Source: CAIWGV01 sp964515175 | Lineage (GTDB): Bacteria; Pseudomonadota; Alphaproteobacteria; UBA7879; UBA5542 | DNA: 23,974 nucleotides | Direction of reading: 5' to 3' | Assembly: GCA_964515175.1 (NCBI GenBank) | Contig: CAZEUR010000017.1 | Coordinates: 1-23,974 of the forward strand | Shown here: one piece after another, positions 7,695 to 14,673 of the stretch | Layout: each line of letters starts with the position of its first letter | Position numbering within the stretch: position 1 is the first letter of the stretch | Made by a program: the position numbers and the translations under genes | Notes under the pieces: model-generated | Databases searched by the model: none | Told to the model about the DNA's origin: nothing | What the model saw: the letters and a program-made list of their open reading frames with translations, nothing else

Positions 7695-8771
7695 ATGGAC
7701 AACAAAAACCATTTAGACCAAACCCAAGATCTCGAATTGTTGGACAGCCCCGAACTCTTGCTGAAGGATATCAGTCAGCTAATTGAAGAAGCAAGGTCCC
7801 ATGTTGCGCGGGAATATAACTCGGCACATGTCCAACTCTGTTGACTCATTGGTAGGCGGATTGATGATGAAGTTTTGAAGTCACAACGCGCTGAATATGG
7901 CGAAGGCGTGATTGACGCCATTTCAGAAAATCTTTCAAGCCGTTATGGACGAGGGTATGGACGCCGTAGCTTGTTTCGAATGCTTAAGTTTTCGAGATAT
8001 TTCCCAGATAAGAGAATTGTGTCAACACTGTCGACACAATTGTCCTGATCGCATTTTATTTTAATTGGTGCCATTGACGAAGAACTGAAACGCAACTTCT
8101 ATACAGAAATGTGCCGCATTCAACGCTGGAACGTACGTACTCTTAAAAAGCAGATTGACAGTATGCTCTATGAGAGGACTTCTCTGAGTAAAGAACCTAC
8201 CAGCGTCATTCAAGCGCAGTTGTCAAATCTTCAAGAGGGTGATGAGATGACGCCTGCTTTAACTTTTAAGGAACCTTACTTCATCGATTTCATCGGAGGA
8301 AAGACTTATGAGTCGGAGGAAGATCTGGAGAACTTGATTTTGAACAACATTACAGATTTTTTACAAGAATTGGGCACAGACTTTTGCTTTGTAGCACGCC
8401 AAAAGCGAATGAATACAGAAAGAAAAGACCGGTATCTGGACCTTCTTTTTTTCAACCGAAGATTAAAGAGGTTGATTGCCCTAGACCTTAAACTAGAAGA
8501 TTTTGATCCTTCCCACAAAGGACAAATGGAATGGTACCTTAATTGGCTTGATCAAAATGAACGTCTCTCCCATGAGGAAAAGCCGCTAGGAATCATCCTC
8601 TGTGCGGGCAAGGATCAAGATGATATTGAATATTTGGAAATGGATAAAACCGGCATTCATGTGGCCCAATATCTGACAGAATTACCTCCCAAAGAAATTT
8701 TAGAACAGAAATTGAAGCAAGCTGTTCAGCTGGCTCGCGAAAACCAACTCAGAAGGCAGCTTGAGAAATAA
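7695..8771 (+). pseudogene. YhcG/DUF1016-type PDDEXK nuclease, two in-frame TGA
   Basis: One uninterrupted frame of 359 codons except for TGA at codon 50 (7842-7844) and codon 118 (8046-8048). The N-terminal part (SPELLLKDISQLIEEAR, IGRRIDDE, AEYGEGVIDAISENL, GRGYGRRSLFRMLKFSRYF) is the DUF1016_N domain. The C-terminal part is the PDDEXK domain, with RYLDLLFFNRRL then LIALDLKLEDF (catalytic D...DxK pattern) and GQMEWYLNWLD. Both stops fall where relatives have Trp (YW-IG and LSW-HF), a single G-to-A change each. A shorter product of 220 residues could start at the ATG at 8109 and would retain the nuclease domain. These proteins are linked to DNA repair, restriction or mobile elements; the exact role is unclear. 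Probably a young pseudogene. Confidence 0.82.
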
Positions 8772-8773
8772 AA

Positions 8774-8801
8774 AAGCCGCAGAAGTTTCCTTCCGCGGCT
8801 T
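8774..8801 (-). terminator. rho-independent terminator of groESL
   Basis: AAGCCGCAGAAG pairs with CTTCCGCGGCTT (11 of 12 positions) around a four-base loop. Read on the minus strand the stem is followed by TTTTTT (8775-8770), so it terminates transcription coming from groEL. On the plus strand there is no downstream T tract. It begins 3 bp after the nuclease stop codon. Confidence 0.8.
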
Positions 8802-8832
8802 CTTAAAGGTTATAGCGAAGACTTTTTAATTT

Positions 8833-8894
8833 GAGCACGGCACGACGCAGCAACGTGTACTGAAAGCTACACGAGCGAGGAGTAACGCATGCTC
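8833..8894. repeat. nested inverted-repeat element in groEL 3' region
   Basis: In the 112 bp between the terminator and groEL, an outer pair GAGCA (8833-8837) / TGCTC (8890-8894) encloses a perfect inner hairpin, CGTGTA (8854-8859) / TACACG (8868-8873), with an 8-base loop. The region is richer in GC than its flanks. It would lie in the 3' untranslated part of the groESL transcript. It may be a genome-wide palindromic repeat or an RNA structure; no second copy is visible in the window. Confidence 0.4.
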
Positions 8895-8913
8895 GAAAGG
8901 GCGATCTATATCT

Positions 8914-10551
8914 CTAGAATCCCATACCTCCGCCCATATCAGGCATCTGAGGCTTAGAAGCCGCAGGCTCAGGCTTCTCTGCAACCATGGCTTCTGTTGT
9001 GATCAAAAGACCCACCACAGAGGCTGCATCTTGAAGCGCTGACCGCACCACTTTCGTGGGATCGATCACACCAAACTTGAACATGTCGCCATATTCATTT
9101 GTTTGCGCATTGTACCCAAAGTCATGGCTCTTGGATTCCAAGATTTTGCCCACAACAACAGAGGGTTCTTCCCCAGCGTTTTCAACAATCTGACGCGTTG
9201 GCGCCTGGATTGCGCGACGAACGATATCAATACCCACTCGTTGCTCATCATTAACAGGCTTAAGCTTATCAAAGGCAGAGGCTGTCGCATGAAGCAACGC
9301 CACACCACCACCGGCCACAATCCCTTCGGCGACCGCCGCACGGGTTGCGTTCAGAGCATCTTCCACCCGATCCTTCCGTTCCTTCACTTCTGTCTCGGTC
9401 ACGCCACCCACTCGGATAACGGCAACGCCACCAGAAAGTTTGGCCAAGCGTTCTTGAAGTTTTTCCTTATCGTAATCAGATGTAGTTTCTTCAATCTGCT
9501 TGCGGATCTCGTTGCAACGGGCTTCAATTTCCTTTTTGTTGCCATTGCCATTCACAAACGTACAGAGTTCTTTTGTAATCACCACACGCTTCGCAGATCC
9601 GAGCATTTCAGCTGTCACACCTTCAAGCTTGATACCGATTTCCTCAGATACCAATTGACCCCCGGTCAATATGGCCAAATCCTCGAGCATGGCTTTCCGG
9701 CGATCCCCAAATCCTGGCGCCTTTACAGCGGCTACTTTTAAGCCACCTCGCAACTTGTTGACCACAAGGGTTGCGAGGGCTTCGCCGTCCACATCTTCCG
9801 CCACGATGAGCAGAGAACGTCCGGACTGCGCCACTTTCTCAAGCACAGGCAGAATGGGCTGCAGTGTGGAAACCTTCTTGTCATGGATCAAAATCAAAGG
9901 TTCATCCATCTCACAAGTCATCTTCTCAGAGTTGGTGACGAAGTAGGGAGAAATATATCCCCGATCAAACTGCATGCCTTCCACCACTTCCAATTCAGAT
10001 TCCATAGACTTGGCTTCTTCAATGGTGATGACCCCTTCTTTACCCACTTTTTCCATGGCTTTTGCGATCATGGTTCCGATCTCTACCTCAGAGTTGGCAG
10101 AAATGGAGGCCACCTGCGCAATTTCTTTGTCCGTGGTCACAGGACGAGAACGCCCTTTCACATCTTCAATGACAGCCTTCACCGCCATATCAATGCCCCG
10201 CTTCAGGTCCATGGGGTTCATGCCAGCGGTCACCGCCTTGATGCCTTCCCGCGCAATGGCTTGGGCCAAAACAGTTGCTGTTGTTGTGCCGTCTCCTGCA
10301 GCGTCATTGGTCTTGCTGGCCACTTCCTTGATCATCTGGGCGCCCATATTTTCAAACTTGTCGCTCAGGCTGATTTCTTTTGCCACAGACACGCCATCTT
10401 TCGTAATGCGTGGAGACCCATAAGACTTCTCCAAAATAACATTACGCCCCTTAGGTCCCAATGTTACTTTTACGGCATCCGCCAAGATATCAAGACCCTT
10501 CAGCAGTTTACTGCGGGCCTCCGTTCCAAACTTTACTTCCTTAGCACTCAT
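8914..10551 (-). CDS. groEL: chaperonin GroEL (Hsp60)
   Basis: 545 residues, full length. It forms the double-ring folding chamber capped by GroES. Diagnostic stretches include VTLGPKGRNVILEKSYG near residue 29, the ATP-site motif NDAAGDGTTTATVLAQAI near 82, and AAVEEGIVAGGG-type AVAEGIVAGGGVALLHA near 405. The C-terminal tail ends in PDMGGGMGF, short but with the GGM pattern. The gene lies 17 bp after groES in the classic groES-groEL order. Regulation is by HrcA through the CIRCE site upstream of groES. A terminator lies 113 bp downstream. The plus-strand open frames within it are shadows. Confidence 0.98.
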   Translation of the reverse strand: MSAKEVKFGTEARSKLLKGLDILADAVKVTLGPKGRNVILEKSYGSPRITKDGVSVAKEISLSDKFENMGAQMIKEVASKTNDAAGDGTTTATVLAQAIAREGIKAVTAGMNPMDLKRGIDMAVKAVIEDVKGRSRPVTTDKEIAQVASISANSEVEIGTMIAKAMEKVGKEGVITIEEAKSMESELEVVEGMQFDRGYISPYFVTNSEKMTCEMDEPLILIHDKKVSTLQPILPVLEKVAQSGRSLLIVAEDVDGEALATLVVNKLRGGLKVAAVKAPGFGDRRKAMLEDLAILTGGQLVSEEIGIKLEGVTAEMLGSAKRVVITKELCTFVNGNGNKKEIEARCNEIRKQIEETTSDYDKEKLQERLAKLSGGVAVIRVGGVTETEVKERKDRVEDALNATRAAVAEGIVAGGGVALLHATASAFDKLKPVNDEQRVGIDIVRRAIQAPTRQIVENAGEEPSVVVGKILESKSHDFGYNAQTNEYGDMFKFGVIDPTKVVRSALQDAASVVGLLITTEAMVAEKPEPAASKPQMPDMGGGMGF

Positions 10552-10568
10552 ATTTTTATCTCCTTCAA

Positions 10569-10856
10569 TTAACCAATGATTCCAAAAATATCGGACTCTT
10601 TCATGATGACCAGATCTTTGCCATCAATCTTGATCTCTGTCCCCGACCATTTTCCAAACAAGATGCGGTCACCCACTTTTACGGAAAGCGCATGAATGGC
10701 GCCTGTCTCAGAACGGGCCCCGTCACCTATGGCCAAAACTTTTCCTTCAATGGGTTTTTCCTTAGCCGTATCGGGGATGATAATACCACCCGCGCTCTTA
10801 GCTTCTTGTTCAATCCTTTCGACCAGGATTCTGTCATGTAGTGGTTTGAATTTCAT
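10569..10856 (-). CDS. groES: co-chaperonin GroES (Hsp10)
   Basis: 95 residues, normal length. It contains KPLHDRILVERIEQEAKSAG, the mobile loop with GGIIIPDTAKEKP (about residues 23-36) that contacts GroEL, and the ending GKDLVIMKESDIFGIIG. It caps GroEL as a heptamer. First gene of the groESL operon: the ATG is preceded by GGGTAAG as ribosome-binding site and, 33 bp upstream, by the CIRCE operator. Confidence 0.97.
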   Translation of the reverse strand: MKFKPLHDRILVERIEQEAKSAGGIIIPDTAKEKPIEGKVLAIGDGARSETGAIHALSVKVGDRILFGKWSGTEIKIDGKDLVIMKESDIFGIIG

Positions 10857-10888
10857 GATGCTTACCCTTCATTTGCTGTTACAAACTT

Positions 10889-10915
10889 TTAGCACTCAAT
10901 ATTAATGAGTGCTAA
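10889..10915. promoter_or_regulatory. CIRCE operator (HrcA binding site)
   Basis: TTAGCACTC, nine bases (AATATTAAT), GAGTGCTAA: a perfect match to the CIRCE consensus, positioned between the groESL promoter and the groES start. HrcA, encoded at 3948-4979, is the known ligand. The operon is therefore expected to be heat-induced by derepression. Confidence 0.97.
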
Positions 10916-10920
10916 ATCGG

Positions 10921-10948
10921 GTTTATCATGGGGTCAAAAAAAAGTCAA
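10921..10948 (-). promoter_or_regulatory. probable groESL promoter
   Basis: On the minus strand, TTGACT (10948-10943) is followed by GATAAA (10927-10922) after 15 bp, or ATAAAC after 16 bp. The spacing is a little short, but the position immediately upstream of CIRCE is right for an HrcA-repressed promoter. Confidence 0.5.
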
Positions 10949-10989
10949 TATTTTTTGTGTTGAGAAACCTTAAGAAGCTGCCAAATGAA

Positions 10990-11704
10990 TCAGTCTGATT
11001 GATAGTCTCCGTCAGAGGTGAGGTGGGCATCTCCAGATACGTAGTTTCCATGTACTTGTTCCAACAAACGGGCTAATCTTGTTTTAAGTACCGCATTTTC
11101 CTTATGAACTTTTGCGTACGCCTGACTCAATTCCTCCTCATCTTTCTTTACGAGTGCAAGCTCTTCCTTTACCTGCGTCAACTGGGATTTCGCTCTTTTT
11201 AATTCTTCATTTTCCCTAAGAGTTTTGCTGTGCGCCTGACTCAATTCCTCCGCAGCTCTCTCTTTCTGTTCAAGNNNNNNNNNNNNNNNNNNNNNNNNNN
11301 NNNNNNNNNNNNNNNNNNNNNNNNNNNNNNNNNNNNNNNNNNNNNNNNNNNNNNNNNNNNNNNNNNNNNNNNNNACTCAATTCCTCCGCAGCTCTCTCTT
11401 TCTGTTCAAGATCTGCCCTTGCCCTGATCAACTGCTGTTGCGCTTGTTTTAATTCTTTTTCTAAAGAATTAATCCTATCTTGCGCTTCGTTTAATTCTTG
11501 TTCTAAAGAATTAATCCTATCTTGCGCTTCGTTTAATTCTTTTTCTAAAGCATGTTTTTGCTCTGCTTCCATTTTTTTTATAGCCTCTCTTTGTTCCTGC
11601 AAAGCGCTCAATGTATCTCTTGTAGTAGGAGAAACCGCAGCCATAGATTGGGAAACCATTAGAAACACCCCCACAGCTAAAAGTAAAAAATGACGTATTT
11701 TCAT
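10990..11704 (-). CDS. exported tandem-repeat coiled-coil protein (contains assembly gap)
   Basis: The start ATG at 11704 has GGAGG upstream. The first ~23 residues are a signal peptide (MKIRHFLLLAVGVFLMVSQS then MAA), with cleavage likely after SMA. The rest is charged heptad coiled coil: two near-identical 14-residue units ELNEAQDRINSLEQ/K, then KQAQQQLIRARADLEQKER. The frame enters a 100-N gap at 11374-11275. Beyond the gap the same LEQKERAAEELS continues into SQAHSKTLRENEELK and, 30 residues later, SQAYAKVHKENAVLK, ending HLTSDGDYQSD and TGA at 10990. The frames on the two sides differ by one base across the nominal 100 N, so the gap length is arbitrary and the true protein is probably longer and repeat-rich. 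Function unknown; a surface or periplasmic structural or host-interaction role is conceivable. Confidence 0.75.
11239..11410. repeat. 36-bp direct repeat flanking the assembly gap
   Basis: 11239-11274 and 11375-11410 are identical over 36 bp. On the minus strand both encode LEQKERAAEELS. The intervening bases are all N. This points to a collapsed tandem array of unknown copy number within the coiled-coil gene. Confidence 0.9.
11275..11374. other. 100-N assembly gap
   Basis: Exactly 100 N, the conventional placeholder for a gap of unknown length. It lies inside the repeat region of the coiled-coil gene, and identical 36-bp sequences flank it. The assembler therefore probably failed in a tandem repeat array. 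Confidence 0.97.
11461..11544. repeat. two tandem 42-bp coding repeats
   Basis: 11461-11502 and 11503-11544 differ by one base, and a partial third copy lies at about 11443-11460. Each encodes 14 residues (ELNEAQDRINSLEQ or ...EK), two heptads, so copy-number change would keep both frame and coiled-coil register. Confidence 0.9.
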
Positions 11705-11731
11705 AGAAAGACTCCTCCCTTGTTTCCCTAT

Positions 11732-11760
11732 ATTGTATCAAACATCAGAATAAAAAACAA
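11732..11760 (-). promoter_or_regulatory. sigma-70-like promoter for the coiled-coil gene
   Basis: The minus strand has TTGTTT (11760-11755), a 17-bp spacer and TACAAT (11737-11732), about 28 bp upstream of the ATG at 11704. Spacing and position are good. Confidence 0.55.
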
Positions 11761-11773
11761 TTTAATATTTTTC

Positions 11774-11802
11774 TTGAATTTCTTAAGAACACTGCCTATA
11801 AA
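11774..11802 (+). promoter_or_regulatory. sigma-70-like promoter for the TPR/Sel1-like gene
   Basis: TTGAAT, 17-bp spacer, TATAAA on the plus strand, followed by AGAGG just before the ATG at 11830. It stands back to back with the minus-strand promoter in a 125-bp AT-rich divergent spacer. Confidence 0.65.
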
Positions 11803-11829
11803 TAATTCAAAATATAAAGAGGAAATAAC

Positions 11830-13074
11830 ATGAGTTTTAAAAATTATTGGATTTTTATATCTATTCTATTTACCCAATCGTTGGGATTTATAGTTCTTTG
11901 GAGCTCTGCCTCTGCGAATATTTTTGAAGAAATTGATAAACTAGAGAAAGACAGACGAACAGTTAATAGCAATCAATTTGAAGAGTTATCAAAAAAAATC
12001 ATGCCTTTGTTACCTGTGGCTCTAGAAAAATCTTTAAAAGAAAACAATGTCCAGGCTCAAGAGCAGGTTCTCTTTTCTGCTATGAGGACACGGCATTATT
12101 TTTTTGGAATGCCAAGAATGATTGGAGAATTATGCCCAGGAGATCATTCTTCTTCTTTTCAAGCTTTAGTGTTGGTGGACGGCATGACAACTCAGGCCTT
12201 ACAGGACGCTGATTTTCAAGATCTATGGCAACAAAACCTATCTAAAAAAACTTATGAGCCCAAAATCTTTAGAAAGCTCCAAGAAAATTTTTTAATAGAA
12301 TGCGCCACTCCCCTCTCAGAAGGATTTTTGGCAAGCCACAAAAGACTTTTGGATCTTGCTTTCACTGTATATGAGGTATTTTCCCCAAAAGTTACCTTCG
12401 AACAAGCTTATGGGAATATAGTTGTAACCCCTATATTCCGTGGATGGACTCTCAGGGAAGGAAGACTTTGCGTTCAAGGAGAAGAGGGCTTTTTTACAAA
12501 AATGCAAGAAAGGCCTTATTATTTAATTCCCTCCCATACATCTCAAGGTGTTCTGAGAGGAGAGACTGTGGCAGTTGAGTATCTTTTTGAATACTGGGAA
12601 AAAAAAGACGTTCAAATTCATTTTTCCTTAGAAAAAGACTTAAGCACCATAGGAGACTCTTTGAGAAGATTCCTGTTGACAGAGGAAGAAGCTGAAAAGG
12701 GTCGTTTATTGGTAAAAGAACAGTTCACAACTTTAAGAGACAACTTTTTAGAATCTTCTCGGGACAAGAAGATACGCACCTATGAAGAAGGCCTTCAGAA
12801 AGGCCGTGCAAGTGTCTACCTTTTGAACAACTTGGCTCTCTGCTTGGATCGAGAGGGCCAAAGACCAGGGGCCATTCAGGTTTCCAAAATGGCCGCTGAC
12901 CAAGGATTTCCCCCTTCCCAAAACCTATATGCGTGGCTCCTTGAGAATTCCACACCCCAAGAAAATATGGATGAGAGAATAGATTTGTACTATCAACAGG
13001 CCATCCAGGCAAAGTTTGAAAAGGCTTCTGAGAACTATGAGCGCTATCTTGAAAAAAAAAAGGCTAGTTCCTAA
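11830..13074 (+). CDS. exported protein with C-terminal TPR/Sel1-like repeats
   Basis: 414 residues, not recognised as a known family. An N-terminal hydrophobic stretch (residues ~7-27) ending in SASA at 27-30 looks like a signal peptide cleaved near residue 30. The middle (about 40-290) is mixed alpha/beta with four scattered cysteines and no motif I can name. The last ~90 residues resemble Sel1/TPR helices: residues ~323-405 include AIQVSKMAADQGFPPSQNLY followed by AWLL, then YYQQAIQAKFEKASENYERY. Sel1-type repeats mediate protein-protein contacts and are common in exported proteins of intracellular bacteria. The gene has its own promoter and AGAGG ribosome-binding site and runs against the minus-strand gene that follows. 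Function unknown; a host-interaction role is only a suggestion. Confidence 0.7.
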   Translation: MSFKNYWIFISILFTQSLGFIVLWSSASANIFEEIDKLEKDRRTVNSNQFEELSKKIMPLLPVALEKSLKENNVQAQEQVLFSAMRTRHYFFGMPRMIGELCPGDHSSSFQALVLVDGMTTQALQDADFQDLWQQNLSKKTYEPKIFRKLQENFLIECATPLSEGFLASHKRLLDLAFTVYEVFSPKVTFEQAYGNIVVTPIFRGWTLREGRLCVQGEEGFFTKMQERPYYLIPSHTSQGVLRGETVAVEYLFEYWEKKDVQIHFSLEKDLSTIGDSLRRFLLTEEEAEKGRLLVKEQFTTLRDNFLESSRDKKIRTYEEGLQKGRASVYLLNNLALCLDREGQRPGAIQVSKMAADQGFPPSQNLYAWLLENSTPQENMDERIDLYYQQAIQAKFEKASENYERYLEKKKASS

Positions 13075-13083
13075 CCGGCCTTT
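13059..13083 (-). terminator. rho-independent terminator of the OMP/coiled-coil transcript
   Basis: On the minus strand, AAAGGC and GCCTTT form a stem (with four further inner pairs) followed by a run of T. It overlaps the 3' end of the convergent plus-strand gene, whose poly-Lys codons (AAA) supply the T run. It ends transcription from 14616 to 13127. Confidence 0.65.
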
Positions 13084-13126
13084 AAAGTCTTCTGCTATTC
13101 AATCTTTTTAGATTGAGCATTTCTGC

Positions 13127-13906
13127 TTAGTCCTCAAGGGTACCACTTGGGTGAGCCGCGGGAGTATTTAATGGGACTAATTGTCTTTGTAAGCGTTTGA
13201 GCTCTACAATTTTAATCAATTGTCTTCCATTGAGTAATTCAGCCTTTTTATAGGCATCTGATTCTGGCTCATTTTCTCTCATTTTTTTCGTCTCTATCTC
13301 CCAAAGAATCTCGGCCTCTTTTATTTGACGAGAAATTTTTTCAAGAACATCGTGTATGGCTCTGTCATACTCTTTTTTACTGCAAGTATGCCCACCGCAT
13401 TTATTTTTCTTCAGTTCATCGACTTGCGCTTCAAGTTCTTGGATGTAGGCTGAAGTTTGGCGGGATCTTTCAGAGAATTCGCTTACGATTTTTTTCTGCT
13501 TCTCTGCCATTTCATGCTGCCTAATTCCGAATTCTTCTGCCTGACCTCTCTTATCTTGAGCCTCATTGAGAGCAGCTTCAAGAGCTTTTCTTCTGCCATC
13601 AGCTGCGTCTCTCTCCCCCTTTAAGGCGTCTTGATCGGCTTTCCTTTGCTCTGCTGCGGCCACTGCCTGTCTTTGTCTCATAATTGCAGAGGCTACTTTT
13701 ACATAGCTAGCACCATTAGCTCGCATAAGCACAGGGAGGGTTCCTTCCTCAGCCGGTGTTACGGCTCCTTCTCCCATAGAACTCAAACGAGCATTAATTC
13801 CTCTGAGTTCTGTATTTGTAACACTCGCCTCTAAACTCACTGGAGTGGAGCAAACTAAACTTAGAAATACACACAGGCTAATGTTTTTTAAAAGTGAGCT
13901 CTTCAT
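13127..13906 (-). CDS. exported coiled-coil hairpin protein with CxxxxC turn
   Basis: 259 residues from the ATG at 13906. This start is preferred over an in-frame ATG 30 bp upstream because AAAGGAG precedes it and a signal peptide begins right there (SLLKNISLCVFLSLVC, then STPVSLEA, cleavage near residue 27). Residues ~75-168 and ~178-243 are long, charged, Ala/Glu/Lys-rich helices, predicted coiled coil. Between them sits KCGGHTCSKKEY, with C170 and C175 at the turn, so the chain probably folds back as a helical hairpin pinned by a disulfide or metal. The tail is Pro-rich. It starts 17 bp after the beta-barrel gene and is surely co-transcribed with it. The motif LNEAQD(K/R) recurs in the other coiled-coil protein at 10990-11704. 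Family not recognised. Confidence 0.72.
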   Translation of the reverse strand: MKSSLLKNISLCVFLSLVCSTPVSLEASVTNTELRGINARLSSMGEGAVTPAEEGTLPVLMRANGASYVKVASAIMRQRQAVAAAEQRKADQDALKGERDAADGRRKALEAALNEAQDKRGQAEEFGIRQHEMAEKQKKIVSEFSERSRQTSAYIQELEAQVDELKKNKCGGHTCSKKEYDRAIHDVLEKISRQIKEAEILWEIETKKMRENEPESDAYKKAELLNGRQLIKIVELKRLQRQLVPLNTPAAHPSGTLED

Positions 13907-13923
13907 TGATAGTATCTCCTTTG

Positions 13924-14616
13924 TTATATGATCCAAGAAATAGACGCCAAGAAAGTATTGAATTTAAATTTTGAAGCAACAATTGCTGAATGTCCTGCTT
14001 GTGTATTTAAATTTTTTGAATTAAAGCTCCTATACTGTTGATAGAAATACTCAAACCCCAAACGCCACTTAGGTGAAAGCTTGTAAGATATTCCCACTCC
14101 TGGCTCTATACCGAAAACTGACTTTTTAAAGGATTGTGCGGACTGATTCTCATCTCCATAGCTCACTTTAAAACGGCTATTAATAATCCCTAACCCCACA
14201 AAGGCAGACATTTTATCTGTTATATATCCACCAAGCTTCACACGAGCTCCAACTGTATAGTCTCGAGAATATTTTACAGAACCCCGCAATTCCATTTCTT
14301 GAGTATCGTCCCCGTTCCACCCAGACAAAACGCCTAGATCTTTTTTCCCATTTATATCCTTAAAAGCACCAAATATTTCCCCGGCTACAAAACAATTGTT
14401 ATTATCTTTTTCATACCCTGCAAAAAATCGAGGAGCAGTGGAGTTAGTGGTATCGGCAACAACTGAGGTTCCTTGATAGCCTTCGTGCGTGCTTGTCAAT
14501 TTAATAGTAGACGCAGAATTCACATAAGCCGCTCCGGCCCCCACATAGAAATTCCCTGAAAACGCTGAAGTTGTTAAAATTGTGGCACTTAAAAGTAAAT
14601 AATTTTTTATTTTCAT
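13924..14616 (-). CDS. outer-membrane beta-barrel protein (OmpA/Opa-like porin fold)
   Basis: 230 residues. The signal peptide (MKIKNYLLLSATILTTSAFS) is cleaved near residue 20. The mature part begins GNFYVGAGAAYVNS and continues as alternating hydrophobic strands separated by polar loops (PRFFAGYE, DYTVGARVKLGGYI, MSAFVGLGIINSRF, FGIEPGVGISYKL, RLGFEYFYQQYRSF), ending in LASISWII. This is the pattern of an 8-stranded OMP_b-brl barrel. The last residue is Ile rather than the usual Phe. GGGGG serves as ribosome-binding site. A possible weak promoter (TTGCAA, 18 bp, TACCGT) lies in the 57 bp after hscA, so it may be transcribed separately from isc. It is followed by the exported coiled-coil hairpin gene. 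Confidence 0.8.
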   Translation of the reverse strand: MKIKNYLLLSATILTTSAFSGNFYVGAGAAYVNSASTIKLTSTHEGYQGTSVVADTTNSTAPRFFAGYEKDNNNCFVAGEIFGAFKDINGKKDLGVLSGWNGDDTQEMELRGSVKYSRDYTVGARVKLGGYITDKMSAFVGLGIINSRFKVSYGDENQSAQSFKKSVFGIEPGVGISYKLSPKWRLGFEYFYQQYRSFNSKNLNTQAGHSAIVASKFKFNTFLASISWII

Positions 14617-14673
14617 GGAATAAATCCCCCTGTTACTTTTACGGTATCAGAACATTAAGAAGGATTGCAAGAC

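Noticed and set aside
7842..8048. UGA reassigned to tryptophan in this genome
   Set aside because: rph, iscA, iscR and the second desulfurase all end in TGA with family-correct C-termini, and TGG encodes Trp throughout, so the standard code holds.
9883..10572. A 229-codon plus-strand open frame opposite groEL, and others at 9103-9741 and 9974-10423
   Set aside because: They are antisense to a highly conserved groEL and their translations (rich in His, Phe, Arg) match no family; shadows of its codon bias.
11443..11550. CRISPR-like array from the 42-bp repeats
   Set aside because: There are no spacers, the units are directly adjacent and they encode a heptad coiled coil in frame.
13099..13116. 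TCAATCT/AGATTGA hairpin as a terminator for the plus-strand gene ending at 13074
   Set aside because: The stem is AT-rich and no T run follows on either strand; only the hairpin at 13059-13083 has one.
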